Below, piece after piece: positions 10,581 through 18,864 of a stretch of 64,000 bases of DNA. Source of the stretch: Longispora fulva (GTDB lineage: Bacteria; Actinomycetota; Actinomycetes; Mycobacteriales; Micromonosporaceae); contig NZ_JADOUF010000001.1 of assembly GCF_015751905.1 (NCBI RefSeq), forward strand, positions 6,820,001-6,884,000, in the 5' to 3' direction. The notes under the pieces are model-generated. The model worked only from the letters and a program-made list of their open reading frames with translations, searched no databases and was not told where the DNA came from. Both the position numbers and the translations under genes were made by a program. Each line of letters begins with the position of its first letter. Within the stretch, counting starts at the first letter, position 1.

Positions 10581-10888
10581 GCGTCCAGGGTGGCCGACCC
10601 GGGCCCCCGACGACATCGGTGACCGCCCTGATCGTGCCCCTGAGCCTCCCCTGATCCGGGGACCCTGAGGACTGGACCCGGGACCCCGGGCCCGGGCGAC
10701 CGTGCGGGGCGTCGAGCTCCGGCGACCGCTGGAAACCGGGACAGGGGTCGCCGTAACCCCATATTGGTATTGATCTTGGGTTTGGCGACCTCCGCTCGAA
10801 CACCGTCCAAACAGAACCGGGCAATCGTTGTCAAATGTCCGGCAAACTCTTGACCTTGAAGCGCGGACCCTCGTCACACTTGTGATTC
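10581..10888. other. 308-bp divergent intergenic region
   Basis: No gene is visible. It holds the four-copy CCCTGA array (10625-10668), a GC-rich stretch, TTGATCTTGG (10770-10779, one of the recurrent intergenic GATCAAG-type motifs), and an AT-richer end with TTGACC upstream of the Nudix gene. Confidence 0.7.
10625..10668. promoter_or_regulatory. Four-copy CCCTGA heptamer array upstream of pspC
   Basis: GCCCTGA (10625), CCCCTGA (10637), CCCCTGA (10648) and ACCCTGA (10662) run in one orientation at 11-14 bp steps, 45-88 bp before the PspC start. ACCCTGA also occurs three times in the PspC/kinase divergent promoter (16893-16923). Likely binding site of the NarL-type regulator at 18214. Confidence 0.6.
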
Positions 10889-11821
10889 ATGACCCCCGCG
10901 CTAGAGCCGCTGCGCCGCATCGCCGCGTACGGCATATGTACCGACTCCGCCGGCAACATCCTGCTGGTCCGCGCCTCGGCCGCCGCGGCGAACCCGGGTT
11001 CGTGGTCGTTGCCGGGCGGTGGGGTCGACCACGGCGAACACCCCGAGGCCGCCGTGATCCGCGAGACGGTCGACGAGACCGGGCTCGCCGTGGTGGTCAC
11101 CGACCTGCGCGACGTGCTCTCCGACCTGCGCGCCCTCCCGCACCGGGGTCTGGCGCTGCACACCGACCGGCTGCTCTACACGGTCAAGGTCACCGGTGGC
11201 GGGCTGCGCGACGCGCTGGCCGGCAGCACGGACCTGGCCCGTTGGGTGTCGTTGCGGGAGGCCGAGCAGCTGGCGTTGCGCCCGTTCACGGCGACGGCCC
11301 TCGGGCTGCCCGGCACGGGCGACCTGCGGCCGGACGATCCGCCGGAGCTGCCGTCGTTCCTGCTGGTCCCGGGGCCGGACGGTCGGCCGCGCGCCCAGCG
11401 GTTCGCCGCCTACGCCGTGGCGACCGATCCGGCCGACCGGGTGCTGCTGACCCGGGTGTCGGCCGGCTACCCGGGCGCCGGGCGCTGGCACCTGCCCGGC
11501 GGTGGGATCGACTTCGGGGAGCAGCCCGACGCGGCGCTGATGCGGGAGCTGTCCGAGGAGACCGGCCAGCGCGGCCGGCTGCTGGCCCTGCTGGGCGTCG
11601 CGAGCCACCGGGACACCGCCCAGGTCGGCCCCGAGGGGTACCCGATCGACTGGCACGGGGTGCGGGCCTTCTACAAGGTCGTGGTCGACAACCCGAAGCC
11701 CCCCAGGGTGTACGACACGGTCGGCTCCACCTGCGAGGCACGGTGGTTCACCCGGGCGGAACTCGCCGGGCTGCCGTTGACGGAGGTGACGGAGGAGGCG
11801 CTGGCTAAGGTCAGTACATGA
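10889..11821 (+). CDS. Protein with two Nudix hydrolase domains (first copy)
   Basis: A 310-residue protein with two complete Nudix folds. The first (residues ~10-140) has the box GGVDHGEHPEAAVIRETVDE followed by TGL, where the REUxEE core reads RETVDE, with Asp in place of the first metal-binding Glu. The second (~165-300) has GGIDFGEQPDAALMRELSEE followed by TGQ, a full core. Nudix enzymes cleave nucleoside diphosphates linked to another moiety; the substrate cannot be predicted. The next gene is a paralogue with the same double layout, overlapping by 4 nt. The start ATG lacks a clear Shine-Dalgarno. Confidence 0.88.
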   Translation: MTPALEPLRRIAAYGICTDSAGNILLVRASAAAANPGSWSLPGGGVDHGEHPEAAVIRETVDETGLAVVVTDLRDVLSDLRALPHRGLALHTDRLLYTVKVTGGGLRDALAGSTDLARWVSLREAEQLALRPFTATALGLPGTGDLRPDDPPELPSFLLVPGPDGRPRAQRFAAYAVATDPADRVLLTRVSAGYPGAGRWHLPGGGIDFGEQPDAALMRELSEETGQRGRLLALLGVASHRDTAQVGPEGYPIDWHGVRAFYKVVVDNPKPPRVYDTVGSTCEARWFTRAELAGLPLTEVTEEALAKVST

Positions 11822-12735
11822 CCTTGAGGCAGGAACGTCGGATCGCAGCGTACGGGGTGTGCAGGGACGACTCCGGGCGGGTTCTGCTCGTCCAGATGTC
11901 GCCGAGTTCGGCGCACTACGGAAGCTGGAACCTGCCCGGGGGCGGCATCGACCACGGGGAGGATCCGGCGGACGCCGTGGTCCGGGAGTTCCTGGAGGAG
12001 ACCGGGCTCGTCGTCGAGATCACCGGTCTGCGCGCGGTCTCCTCCGAGGTGGTCCCCCTGCCGCACATCGGGGTCCTCCGGCACCAGGACCAGATCGTGT
12101 ACGACGTCCGGATCACCGGCGGTGAGCTGACCCCGGAGGCGGACGGCACCTCGCACCGGGTGGAGTGGCTGTCCGACGCGGAGATCGAGCGGCTGCCCCT
12201 CTTCGACCGGGTCCGCGACGCCCTCGCCGTGACCGGCCAGCCGATGGTGGCGCACCCGAACCCGCCGGCCGACCCGCCGGCGGAGCAGCACCCGGACAGG
12301 GGCCAGCGCTTCAGCGCGTACGGCGTCGTCACCGACCCGGCCGGTCGGCTCCTGCTGACTCTGATCTCGGACGGCTATCCGGGCGCCGGCACCTGGCACC
12401 TCCCGGGTGGCGGCACCGACTTCGGTGAGGACCCGGCGACGGCCGTGCTCCGGGAGTTGAGCGAGGAGACCGGCCAGACAGGGCGCATCACGGAGTTGCT
12501 TTCCGTGACTAATATGCATAATCCTGCTGCTTGGGGTCCAGAGGGGCGCGCAATGGACTGGCATGGGGTCCGCGTCACGTACCGGGTGATTATTGACACC
12601 CCCTCGGATCCGGTGGTCGGCGAGGTGGGGGGATCGACGGCCGCTGCTGGCTGGTTCACTCCGAAGGAGGCGATGACACTTCGCCTGAACAGGCCCGCTT
12701 TGGAGGCGTTGACCCGTGCGGGAGTATTGAGTTGA
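11818..12735 (+). CDS. Protein with two Nudix hydrolase domains (second copy)
   Basis: A 305-residue paralogue of the preceding gene. Both Nudix boxes are complete: GGIDHGEDPADAVVREFLEE (first) and GGTDFGEDPATAVLRELSEE (second). ATG 11818 overlaps the upstream stop (ATGA) and also lies 6 nt after a TAAGGT -10 box (11806-11811), so it may have its own leaderless promoter besides read-through. The two halves of each protein and the two proteins are all related, implying domain duplication followed by gene duplication. Confidence 0.88.
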   Translation: MTLRQERRIAAYGVCRDDSGRVLLVQMSPSSAHYGSWNLPGGGIDHGEDPADAVVREFLEETGLVVEITGLRAVSSEVVPLPHIGVLRHQDQIVYDVRITGGELTPEADGTSHRVEWLSDAEIERLPLFDRVRDALAVTGQPMVAHPNPPADPPAEQHPDRGQRFSAYGVVTDPAGRLLLTLISDGYPGAGTWHLPGGGTDFGEDPATAVLRELSEETGQTGRITELLSVTNMHNPAAWGPEGRAMDWHGVRVTYRVIIDTPSDPVVGEVGGSTAAAGWFTPKEAMTLRLNRPALEALTRAGVLS

Positions 12736-12977
12736 TCTCTGTCTCACCGGCCGTGAACATCGACTACCGCGAGTAACATCAATCGCGGAGGGTCCATATG
12801 CCGACACTGTAAGTAGCGTCGCTTCATTACCATTTGGTAGTTTTGCCCGTAATCGACGGAAAGTTTATGCGGACGGCCGTCGCCAAGGGTGGCTTCCATA
12901 TGCCATCGTTTAACGCATTGGCTTGGCGGCCGCCGAGGTGGCGGAGATATCCGACCCGGCCATTTGGAGGGACTGGA
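12736..12977. other. AT-richer leader region of pssA
   Basis: Markedly less GC-rich than the genes around it. A small hairpin CCGCGA/TCGCGG (12767-12772, 12783-12788) contains a TAACAT -10-like box (12773-12778). GGAGGG then precedes a 4-codon reading frame at 12798-12812. These suggest a promoter near 12785 and a leader of ~190 nt before pssA; none of it is proven. Confidence 0.4.
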
Positions 12978-13928
12978 GTGCCGAGAGCACCCTGGCGGCG
13001 TAGTGGTGACACCCCACGACCCGCCGGCCGTCGATGGACCGGCGCGATGCGCCGCAGTGGCACGCTGGCGCGTAGCGTGCTCGTCCGTACGGCCCTGGTT
13101 GGCCGCCGTCGTCGCGACGGCGGAGACCTGCTGACCACCACCGGCTCCGCCAACGTCGTCCCCGACGACCTCGCGAGCCTGGGCGGCCAGGTCGAGTTCA
13201 TCGCCCCGCGCGGTCCGGCCGTGGCGGGTCCGATCTCGATCCCCCTCCTGCCCGGCGAGCGCACCCTCGACCGGCGGATCAAGTTCGGCCTGGTCAACGC
13301 CTGCACCATCTCCAGCATCATGTGGGGGATGTTCGCGGTGTTCCTGAGCATGCAGGGCCACGTGCCGTGGGCCGCGGCCTGCATCCTGGCCTGCGTCACG
13401 TTCGATGGGCTCGACGGCGCGCTGGCCCGCAAGTTCGGGGTCGCCAGCCCGTTCGGCGCCCAGATGGACTCGATGGCCGACATGTCCTCGTTCGGGCTCG
13501 CGGTCCCCGTGGTCCTGTTCAGCTGGCTGCACCCGGTCGCCCCCGTCTGGCTGCTGGCCCCGGCCTGCGCCCTGATCGCCGTCTGCTCGGCGATCCGGCT
13601 GGCCCGGTTCAACGTCTCGCCCAAGGACGGCCGGTTCTTCTGCGGCGTCCCGACCACGATGGCGGCCACGATCCTCGCGCTGTCCGTGCTGCTGGTGAAG
13701 CCGACCATGGGCCTCGCCGTCGCCGTCGCCGCCATCGCGCTGCTGATGGTCAGCACGTTCCCGTACGCGAAGCTGGCCCGGGTGCTGCGCCTGCCGCGCT
13801 GGCTCCTGGTCGTGCCGGTGCTCGGCGGGCTCGCCGACTACCAGATCACGTTCATGGTCCTGATCGGCGCGTACCTCGTGTCGGGTCCGATCATCTGGCT
13901 CCGCCACCGCGAAGCGGCCATGCTGTAG
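12978..13928 (+). CDS. pssA: CDP-diacylglycerol-serine O-phosphatidyltransferase
   Basis: Integral membrane enzyme making phosphatidylserine from CDP-diacylglycerol and serine. The 316-residue protein has the CDP-alcohol phosphatidyltransferase motif DGALARKFGVASPFGAQMD, continuing SMAD, followed by about six hydrophobic segments. Start GTG 12978 is set by GGAGG 7 nt upstream; it gives a ~95-residue basic, probably disordered N-terminal extension before the conserved RTLDRRIKFGLVNACT. The product is the substrate of Psd, encoded convergently at 14123. A strong U-tract terminator follows. Confidence 0.9.
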   Translation: MPRAPWRRSGDTPRPAGRRWTGAMRRSGTLARSVLVRTALVGRRRRDGGDLLTTTGSANVVPDDLASLGGQVEFIAPRGPAVAGPISIPLLPGERTLDRRIKFGLVNACTISSIMWGMFAVFLSMQGHVPWAAACILACVTFDGLDGALARKFGVASPFGAQMDSMADMSSFGLAVPVVLFSWLHPVAPVWLLAPACALIAVCSAIRLARFNVSPKDGRFFCGVPTTMAATILALSVLLVKPTMGLAVAVAAIALLMVSTFPYAKLARVLRLPRWLLVVPVLGGLADYQITFMVLIGAYLVSGPIIWLRHREAAML

Positions 13929-13937
13929 AACACGCGA

Positions 13938-13975
13938 AGATGCCCCGCACCTAATGGGTGCGGGGCATCTTTTGT
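13938..13975 (+). terminator. Rho-independent terminator of pssA
   Basis: A 14-bp stem (13938-13951 AGATGCCCCGCACC with 13957-13970), loop TAATG, followed by TTTTGTT. The clearest intrinsic terminator in the window. Confidence 0.92.
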
Positions 13976-14096
13976 TCTTGATCTAAGGCGAAGTGGCCCG
14001 GCGAGGGCGGCGGGGCTGGCAAGCAGCCCGTGAAGGCGCCAGGGCGGGCCCTGCGCCTTTGCGGGCTGCGCCGTCCAGCGTCGTCCTCGCCGGGTC
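13976..14096. repeat. Intergenic hairpin element C, copy 1
   Basis: After TCTTGATCTAA, a nearly continuous long hairpin spans 13997-14094. Its arms pair in order: CCCGGCGAGG/CCTCGCCGGG, GCAGCCCG/CGGGCTGC, AAGGCGC/GCGCCTT and AGGGC/GCCCT. It lies between the convergent pssA and psd genes. A second element with the same 5' lead-in and architecture but different arms is at 31364-31482. Confidence 0.6.
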
Positions 14097-14122
14097 CAAA
14101 CGGCCCAAGGGGCCAAACGGTC

Positions 14123-15328
14123 TTACAGCCAGCGGGCGACGACCGTCGAACCGCCGACCACGCGGTCGCCCGGGGCCACCAGGGGCTCCGCCATGTCGGC
14201 CGGCAGATAGACGTCCGTGCGGGAGCCGAACCGGATCAGCCCGTACCGCTCGCCCTTGGCCAGCATCGAGCCGACCGGCGCGCGCCGGACGATCCGCCGG
14301 GCGATCAGCCCGGTGCGCTGGGCGACGACGACCCGGCCGTGCGTGCTGTCCAGCACGGTGTAGGCCGCGACGTTGTGCTCGGCCTCCGGCTTCATCGCCG
14401 CGGCGAACCCGCCGTCCTCGACGAAGGAGTCGACGACCCGGCCGGCGACGGGCGCGCGGTTGACGTGCACGTCGAGCACGGACAGGAACACGGCGATCCG
14501 GAGCCACTCGACCTGCTCGCCGAACCGGTCGTCGGTGAGCCGCTCGACGGAGAGCACCTTGCCGTCAGAGGCGGCGACCACGGCCGACGGGTCCTCGGGG
14601 ATGGCGCGCTCCGGGTCGCGGAAGAACGCGGCCACGGGCAGCGCGAGGGCCGCCGGCACCATCCACAGCTTCGTGCGCGGCGCGATGACCTTGGCGGTGG
14701 CGGCCAGGCCGACGCAGATGCCGAACGCCGCCACGCCGTTGGAGTCGATGTTCATGTCGCCGGCGAGCGGCACGCTGCTCGTCCGGAACGCCGGGGCCAG
14801 GTCGGCCGCGGCCTCCACGCTGCCCGGGGTGAACCGCAGCCGGTGCACCCGCAGCGGCGGGGTGGAGCGCAGGACGAGGTCGCTGCCGACCCCGTACGCG
14901 GTGACCTGGCGGGCGATCTCGTCGTTGGCCTGGCTGCCGGTACCCGGAAGGACCGGCACGGCCAGGGACAGCACTCCGCCGGGGTTGAGCAGGGCCCGCA
15001 GCGCCGCCAGGGTGTCGTGCGCGTCGTCGGCGCTCCCGACGATCTGGCCGGCCACGATCACCACGTCAGCGGGCTTGGCCGCCGACAGCTTCTCGATCAC
15101 CTCGACGCCCGGGGCGCTGAACGTGTCCTCGCTGAGCACCGTGAGGGTGTCGTCCGGGCCGAGCGCGTCGAGCACCGCGGCGAGGAGGGGTGAACCGACC
15201 TCCGCGCCGACCAGCAGGCCCGACTTGGGGCCGGGGTGGCGGGTGAACTCGGCGGCGAGCGCGCGGGCGGTCCGGTCGTTGATCCTGGCCGGGACGAGCG
15301 CGAGCTCGGTGGTGACTGACTGGGTCAT
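14123..15328 (-). CDS. psd: Phosphatidylserine decarboxylase with N-terminal Rossmann-like domain
   Basis: Converts phosphatidylserine to phosphatidylethanolamine; pyruvoyl enzyme made by self-cleavage at the Gly-Ser of RFGSRTDVYLP near the C-terminus. The decarboxylase domain occupies about residues 190-401 (AFFRDPERAIPEDPSAVVAASDGKV region, HVNRAPVAGRV), in the short form. Residues ~1-185 (SGLLVGAEVGSPLLAAVLDAL, ADVVIVAG, LRALLNPGGVLSLAVPVL) resemble a class I methyltransferase fold, so the gene appears fused to a second domain without an obvious role. Start ATG 15328 begins MTQSVTTELALVP. It faces pssA, the preceding pathway step. Confidence 0.88.
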   Translation of the reverse strand: MTQSVTTELALVPARINDRTARALAAEFTRHPGPKSGLLVGAEVGSPLLAAVLDALGPDDTLTVLSEDTFSAPGVEVIEKLSAAKPADVVIVAGQIVGSADDAHDTLAALRALLNPGGVLSLAVPVLPGTGSQANDEIARQVTAYGVGSDLVLRSTPPLRVHRLRFTPGSVEAAADLAPAFRTSSVPLAGDMNIDSNGVAAFGICVGLAATAKVIAPRTKLWMVPAALALPVAAFFRDPERAIPEDPSAVVAASDGKVLSVERLTDDRFGEQVEWLRIAVFLSVLDVHVNRAPVAGRVVDSFVEDGGFAAAMKPEAEHNVAAYTVLDSTHGRVVVAQRTGLIARRIVRRAPVGSMLAKGERYGLIRFGSRTDVYLPADMAEPLVAPGDRVVGGSTVVARWL

Positions 15329-15413
15329 GGTGTGAGGCTCTTCTCGACGGGCTGGGCCTGTTCCAACAGCCAGCATATGCGGCGGCCGGAACAGGCCCTG
15401 GTGCCGACCTGGC

Positions 15414-15638
15414 TCAGATATCGACGGGTTCGTCGGGACGGTCCTCCGGGCGGGTCCGGTTGCCGATGATCGAGGTGGCGATGCCGAGGACGCCGATACC
15501 GACCAGGCCGGCCGCCCCGGTCCACGCGAGGGTGGAACCGGACACGTGCGCGACCTGTCCGAGCACCCACCAGCCGGTCAGGGCGAGGAACAGCACCCCG
15601 AAGACGAGCGAGACGGAGTCGAGCCGGTGCGGCTTCAC
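15414..15638 (-). CDS. Small two-helix membrane protein
   Basis: A 74-residue protein with two hydrophobic stretches (SLVFGVLFLALTGWWVLG and AAGLVGIGVLGIATSII) and a charged tail RTRPEDRPDEPVDI. Its ATG overlaps the stop of the upstream PspC-LiaF-like gene by 4 nt (ATGA), so it is translated with it and may be a partner in the same stress system. No family recognised. Confidence 0.75.
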   Translation of the reverse strand: MKPHRLDSVSLVFGVLFLALTGWWVLGQVAHVSGSTLAWTGAAGLVGIGVLGIATSIIGNRTRPEDRPDEPVDI

Positions 15639-16846
15639 CGGGTCACCGTCGCGGTGCCGAATTTCACGTTCAGGTTGATGATCAACTTGCCGCCTCCAGT
15701 TCCGTCGGCGCCCAGGTCCGTGATGGTCGAACGATCGCTGTCCGGGTCCAGGTGGTGATCGAGGACGGTGGCCTCGCCGTTGCTGATCACAGGGTGCACC
15801 TCCACGTCGACCGTGGCGGGCAGCAGCACCCGCATCTCACCGGCCGACGAGCTGACGGAGACGGTCACCGTGTGGTCGGTGAAGTCGACACCCCGCAGGT
15901 CCAGGGTGCCGAGGCCGACCCGGATCGAGTAGTCGGGGTCGATCACGCCGACGCTCTGCGGGATCCAGGTGCGGGTGCCGCCGTCGCGGACCACGGACGT
16001 ACGGACCTCCGACGCCGACGCGGACACCGCCAGCCCGAAGGCGAGCACGAAACCCAGGACGATCAGCTTGTACCCGCGGCCCAGGAACGTCCCGACCACC
16101 AGTCCGAGCCCCACGACGCCCAGCGCGACGCCGAAGTACGTGGCGACGGACACGTTCCGGCCGGACGCGTCGAGGATGCCGAGCACGCCGACGGCGATCA
16201 GGGCGGCGAACACGGTCAACCGGCTGAGGATCGACTTCTCCCGGGGCCGCTTCGGGGGCCGGGGCGGCTGCATGGGGCGCGGCGGCGGCGGGGTCCACCC
16301 GGTCTGCTGGTACGGCCCGTGCGGCGCGAACGGCACACTCCCGGCCGGCGGGGCCTGGGGGACGGTCGGGGCGTCCGGGGCGGTCTGGGTGGCCTGTGCC
16401 GGCATGTAGAAGGGCACGGGTGGCGGTGGGTAGCCGGCCGGGCGCTTGTTCACCAGGAGCACCACGCCGACGACGATCAGCGCGAGGATCGCGGCGAACT
16501 CGAAGTTCGTGTCCGCGACGGCGATCGCCCCGGTGACGGCGCCGATGGCGACCAGGATCGTCACGAGCGGCGAGGTGCTGGACTGGCCGCGGCCGAGGAG
16601 CGCCTCGACCGGGGAGGCGGAGTCGCCGTCCTCGGGCAGGAGCAGCCACCCCGCGGCGTACGCCACGAGCCCCGCGCCGCCGAACAGCGCGAACACGGCG
16701 AACACGACCCGCCACAGCACCGGATCGGTGTTGGTGGCCCTGCCCAGCGCGGCACACACGCCGGCAAGCTTGCGGCCCTCCTTGGGCCTGCTGTACCGAG
16801 AGCGGAAGTCCGCCGTCGGGGGCGGAACATGGGACGGAGTGGTCAT
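15635..16846 (-). CDS. PspC domain protein with LiaF-like C-terminal domain
   Basis: A 403-residue membrane protein. An N-terminal PspC domain (residues ~20-75, GRKLAGVCAALGRATNTDP) is followed by hydrophobic segments, a Pro-rich loop, two more membrane segments (~220-280) and a C-terminal beta-rich domain (IRVGLGTLDLRGV, SAGEMRVLLPATVDVEVH). That last domain resembles LiaF/YvqF, the negative regulator of LiaRS cell-envelope stress systems. It is divergent from a PspC histidine kinase, giving a LiaFSR-like arrangement. ATG 16846 is chosen at MTTPSHVPPP; a degenerate -10 CAGGAT lies 7 nt upstream. Confidence 0.85.
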   Translation of the reverse strand: MTTPSHVPPPTADFRSRYSRPKEGRKLAGVCAALGRATNTDPVLWRVVFAVFALFGGAGLVAYAAGWLLLPEDGDSASPVEALLGRGQSSTSPLVTILVAIGAVTGAIAVADTNFEFAAILALIVVGVVLLVNKRPAGYPPPPVPFYMPAQATQTAPDAPTVPQAPPAGSVPFAPHGPYQQTGWTPPPPRPMQPPRPPKRPREKSILSRLTVFAALIAVGVLGILDASGRNVSVATYFGVALGVVGLGLVVGTFLGRGYKLIVLGFVLAFGLAVSASASEVRTSVVRDGGTRTWIPQSVGVIDPDYSIRVGLGTLDLRGVDFTDHTVTVSVSSSAGEMRVLLPATVDVEVHPVISNGEATVLDHHLDPDSDRSTITDLGADGTGGGKLIINLNVKFGTATVTR

Positions 16847-16892
16847 GGTGTCGATCCTGTCGGGTGCCGGCCGTTTCCGCGTCGGGGATGCC

Positions 16893-16923
16893 ACCCTGAG
16901 TCGACCCTGAACTTCCTCAGGGT
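16893..16923. promoter_or_regulatory. ACCCTGA repeats between the divergent PspC and kinase genes
   Basis: ACCCTGA at 16893-16899 and again at 16904-16910 (exactly 11 bp apart), then the inverse TCAGGGT at 16917-16923. The site is 47-77 bp from the PspC start and 59-89 bp from the kinase start, just upstream of where -35 boxes would be. Probable operator for the NarL-type regulator encoded downstream. Confidence 0.65.
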
Positions 16924-16981
16924 TGCCGCCGCCGAAAGATCCGGTGGTCGTCGGGTGACGGGGCGTGTGACGATCAACGGC

Positions 16982-18217
16982 ATGGAGACAGCCGCCAACA
17001 AGCTGCACCGCCGGTCCGAGGGCCGGGTGCTCGCCGGGGTCGCCGCGGGGATCGCGGACCACCTCAGGGTGCCCCCGCTCGCCGTCCGCGCGGTGTTCAT
17101 GGTGCTGCTCACCTTCTCCGGCCTCGGCGCCGTGCTGTACGCCGTGTTCTGGATCGTGCTGCCCGCCTCGCGTCCCGTGGCCGGCATCCGGCGGCGCAAG
17201 GGCCGCGACAGTGCCCAGTTGGTCGCTTTCGCCGCCCTCGCGCTCGGCATCCTGTTGTTGGCCAACCCGGGCGGGGCCGCCGGGGTCCGGATGCTGATCG
17301 GCTGGGTCGTCGCGCTGGTCCTGGTCGGCGCGGGCATCATCTGGCACCAGGCCGAACCGGACCGGTGGCGGCAGTGGAACAGCGGCGGCCAGGGCATGCC
17401 GTGGCTCGCCCGGTTCCTCACCCACAACGACCGGCGGATGCTGCTGCTCCGGCTGGTCGGCGGCGGCGTGCTCGTCATCGTCGGCATCATCGGCGTCATC
17501 GCCCTGACCGGCATCATCCCGGGCGGCAGCGTCCTGGCGCTGGTCAACGGCGCGCTGTTCGCCCTGATCGCCCTCGCCGGCCTGGCCCTGGCCACCGGGC
17601 CGCTGCTGTGGAAGATGTGGGTCCAGCTCCGCGACGAGCGCGAGGGCCGGATCCGGGAGACCGAGCGCGCCGAGTTCGCCGCGATCGTGCACGACCAGGT
17701 GCTGCACACCTTGGCGCTCGTTCAGCGGCACGCCGAGGACCCGAAGATGGTCCTCCGGCTCGCCCGGGGCCAGGAACGCACCCTGCGCAACTGGCTCTAC
17801 AAGCCCTCCGGCTCGCCCGACGAGCGGTTCGCCGCGGCGCTGGAGGCCGCGGCCGCAGAGGTCGAGGACAGCTTCACCCTCGTCGTCGACCTGGTCGTCG
17901 TCGGGGACTGTGCCGTGGACGACCAGGTCAGGGCCCTGGTGCAGGCCGCCCGCGAGGCGATGGTCAACGCCGGCAAGCACGCGGGCGTCGACACCATTTC
18001 CGTGTACGCCGAGGCGGAACCCACCGAGCTCAGCGTCTTCGTGCGCGACCGGGGCGTCGGGTTCGACATGGCGGGCGTCGGCGAGGACCGGCACGGGGTG
18101 AAGGGCTCGATCATCGGCCGGATGGAACGGCACGGCGGCAGGGCGGAGATCAGGAGTACGCCGGGAGATGGCACCGAGGTGCGGTTGACCGTGAAGCGAC
18201 GGGGAGAAGGAGAATGA
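16982..18217 (+). CDS. PspC-domain sensor histidine kinase (LiaS/NarX-like)
   Basis: A 411-residue membrane kinase. Residues ~5-60 form a PspC domain (HRRSEGRVLAGVAAGIADHLRVP), followed by four to five membrane helices. The HisKA_3-type phosphoacceptor is in AIVHDQVLHTL, and a HATPase domain carries MVNAGKHAG (N box) and RDRGVGFDM (G box). It should sense membrane stress and phosphorylate the next protein. The regulator gene overlaps by 4 nt (ATGA). Start ATG 16982 is chosen at METAANKLHRR; an upstream GTG cannot be excluded. Confidence 0.9.
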   Translation: METAANKLHRRSEGRVLAGVAAGIADHLRVPPLAVRAVFMVLLTFSGLGAVLYAVFWIVLPASRPVAGIRRRKGRDSAQLVAFAALALGILLLANPGGAAGVRMLIGWVVALVLVGAGIIWHQAEPDRWRQWNSGGQGMPWLARFLTHNDRRMLLLRLVGGGVLVIVGIIGVIALTGIIPGGSVLALVNGALFALIALAGLALATGPLLWKMWVQLRDEREGRIRETERAEFAAIVHDQVLHTLALVQRHAEDPKMVLRLARGQERTLRNWLYKPSGSPDERFAAALEAAAAEVEDSFTLVVDLVVVGDCAVDDQVRALVQAAREAMVNAGKHAGVDTISVYAEAEPTELSVFVRDRGVGFDMAGVGEDRHGVKGSIIGRMERHGGRAEIRSTPGDGTEVRLTVKRRGEGE

Positions 18218-18864
18218 GTGGCATGGACGCGCTGAGGGTGTTTCTGGTCGACGACCACGCCATGTTCCGGGCAGGCGTCCGGGCGGAGCTGGGCAAACGG
18301 GTCAACGTGATCGGCGAGGCCGGTACGGTGGCCGCCGCCGTGGCCGCCATCAACACCGAGAAGCCCGACGTCGTCCTCCTCGACGTGCACATGCCCGACG
18401 GCGGTGGCCGGGCCGTGCTGGAGGCGGTGCGCCGCGTGAGCCCCGACGTGAAGTTCCTGGCCCTGTCGGTGTCGGACGCCGCGGAGGACGTGATCGGGCT
18501 GATCAGGGCCGGCGCCCGGGGCTACGTCACGAAGACGATCTCGCCGGACGAGCTGGCCGACGCCGTCCGCCGGGTCGCCGAGGGGGACGCTGTGTTCAGC
18601 CCCCGGCTGGCCGGGTTCGTGCTGGACGCCTTCGCGTCGCGGTCCGAGGCGCCGGTCGCCGACCCGGAACTCGACCAGCTGACGAACCGGGAGCGCGAGG
18701 TGCTGCGGCTGCTGGCCCGGGGGTACGCGTACAAGGAGATCGCCAAGGAGCTGTTCATCTCCATCAAGACCGTGGAGACGCACGTGTCCAATGTGTTGAG
18801 AAAGCTCCAGATGTCAAATCGGTATGAGTTGTCCCGTTGGGCCGCAGATCGGCGTCTCGTCTAG
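18214..18864 (+). CDS. NarL/LuxR-family response regulator
   Basis: A 216-residue DNA-binding regulator. The receiver domain (residues 5-125) has the acidic pair VDDH, phosphoacceptor Asp in VVLLDVHMPDGG and Lys in YVTKTISPDE. The C-terminal LuxR helix-turn-helix (LTNREREVLRLLARGYAYKE to IKTVETHVSNVLRKL) is complete. GGAGAAGGAG precedes the ATG, which overlaps the kinase stop. Likely targets are promoters with CCCTGA heptamers at 16.9 and 10.6 kb. Confidence 0.93.
   Translation: MSGMDALRVFLVDDHAMFRAGVRAELGKRVNVIGEAGTVAAAVAAINTEKPDVVLLDVHMPDGGGRAVLEAVRRVSPDVKFLALSVSDAAEDVIGLIRAGARGYVTKTISPDELADAVRRVAEGDAVFSPRLAGFVLDAFASRSEAPVADPELDQLTNREREVLRLLARGYAYKEIAKELFISIKTVETHVSNVLRKLQMSNRYELSRWAADRRLV

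Noticed and set aside
12798-12812. Four-codon frame after GGAGGG upstream of pssA as a leader peptide
   Set aside because: Too short, no regulatory codons and no competing hairpins; left only as a remark in the region entry.
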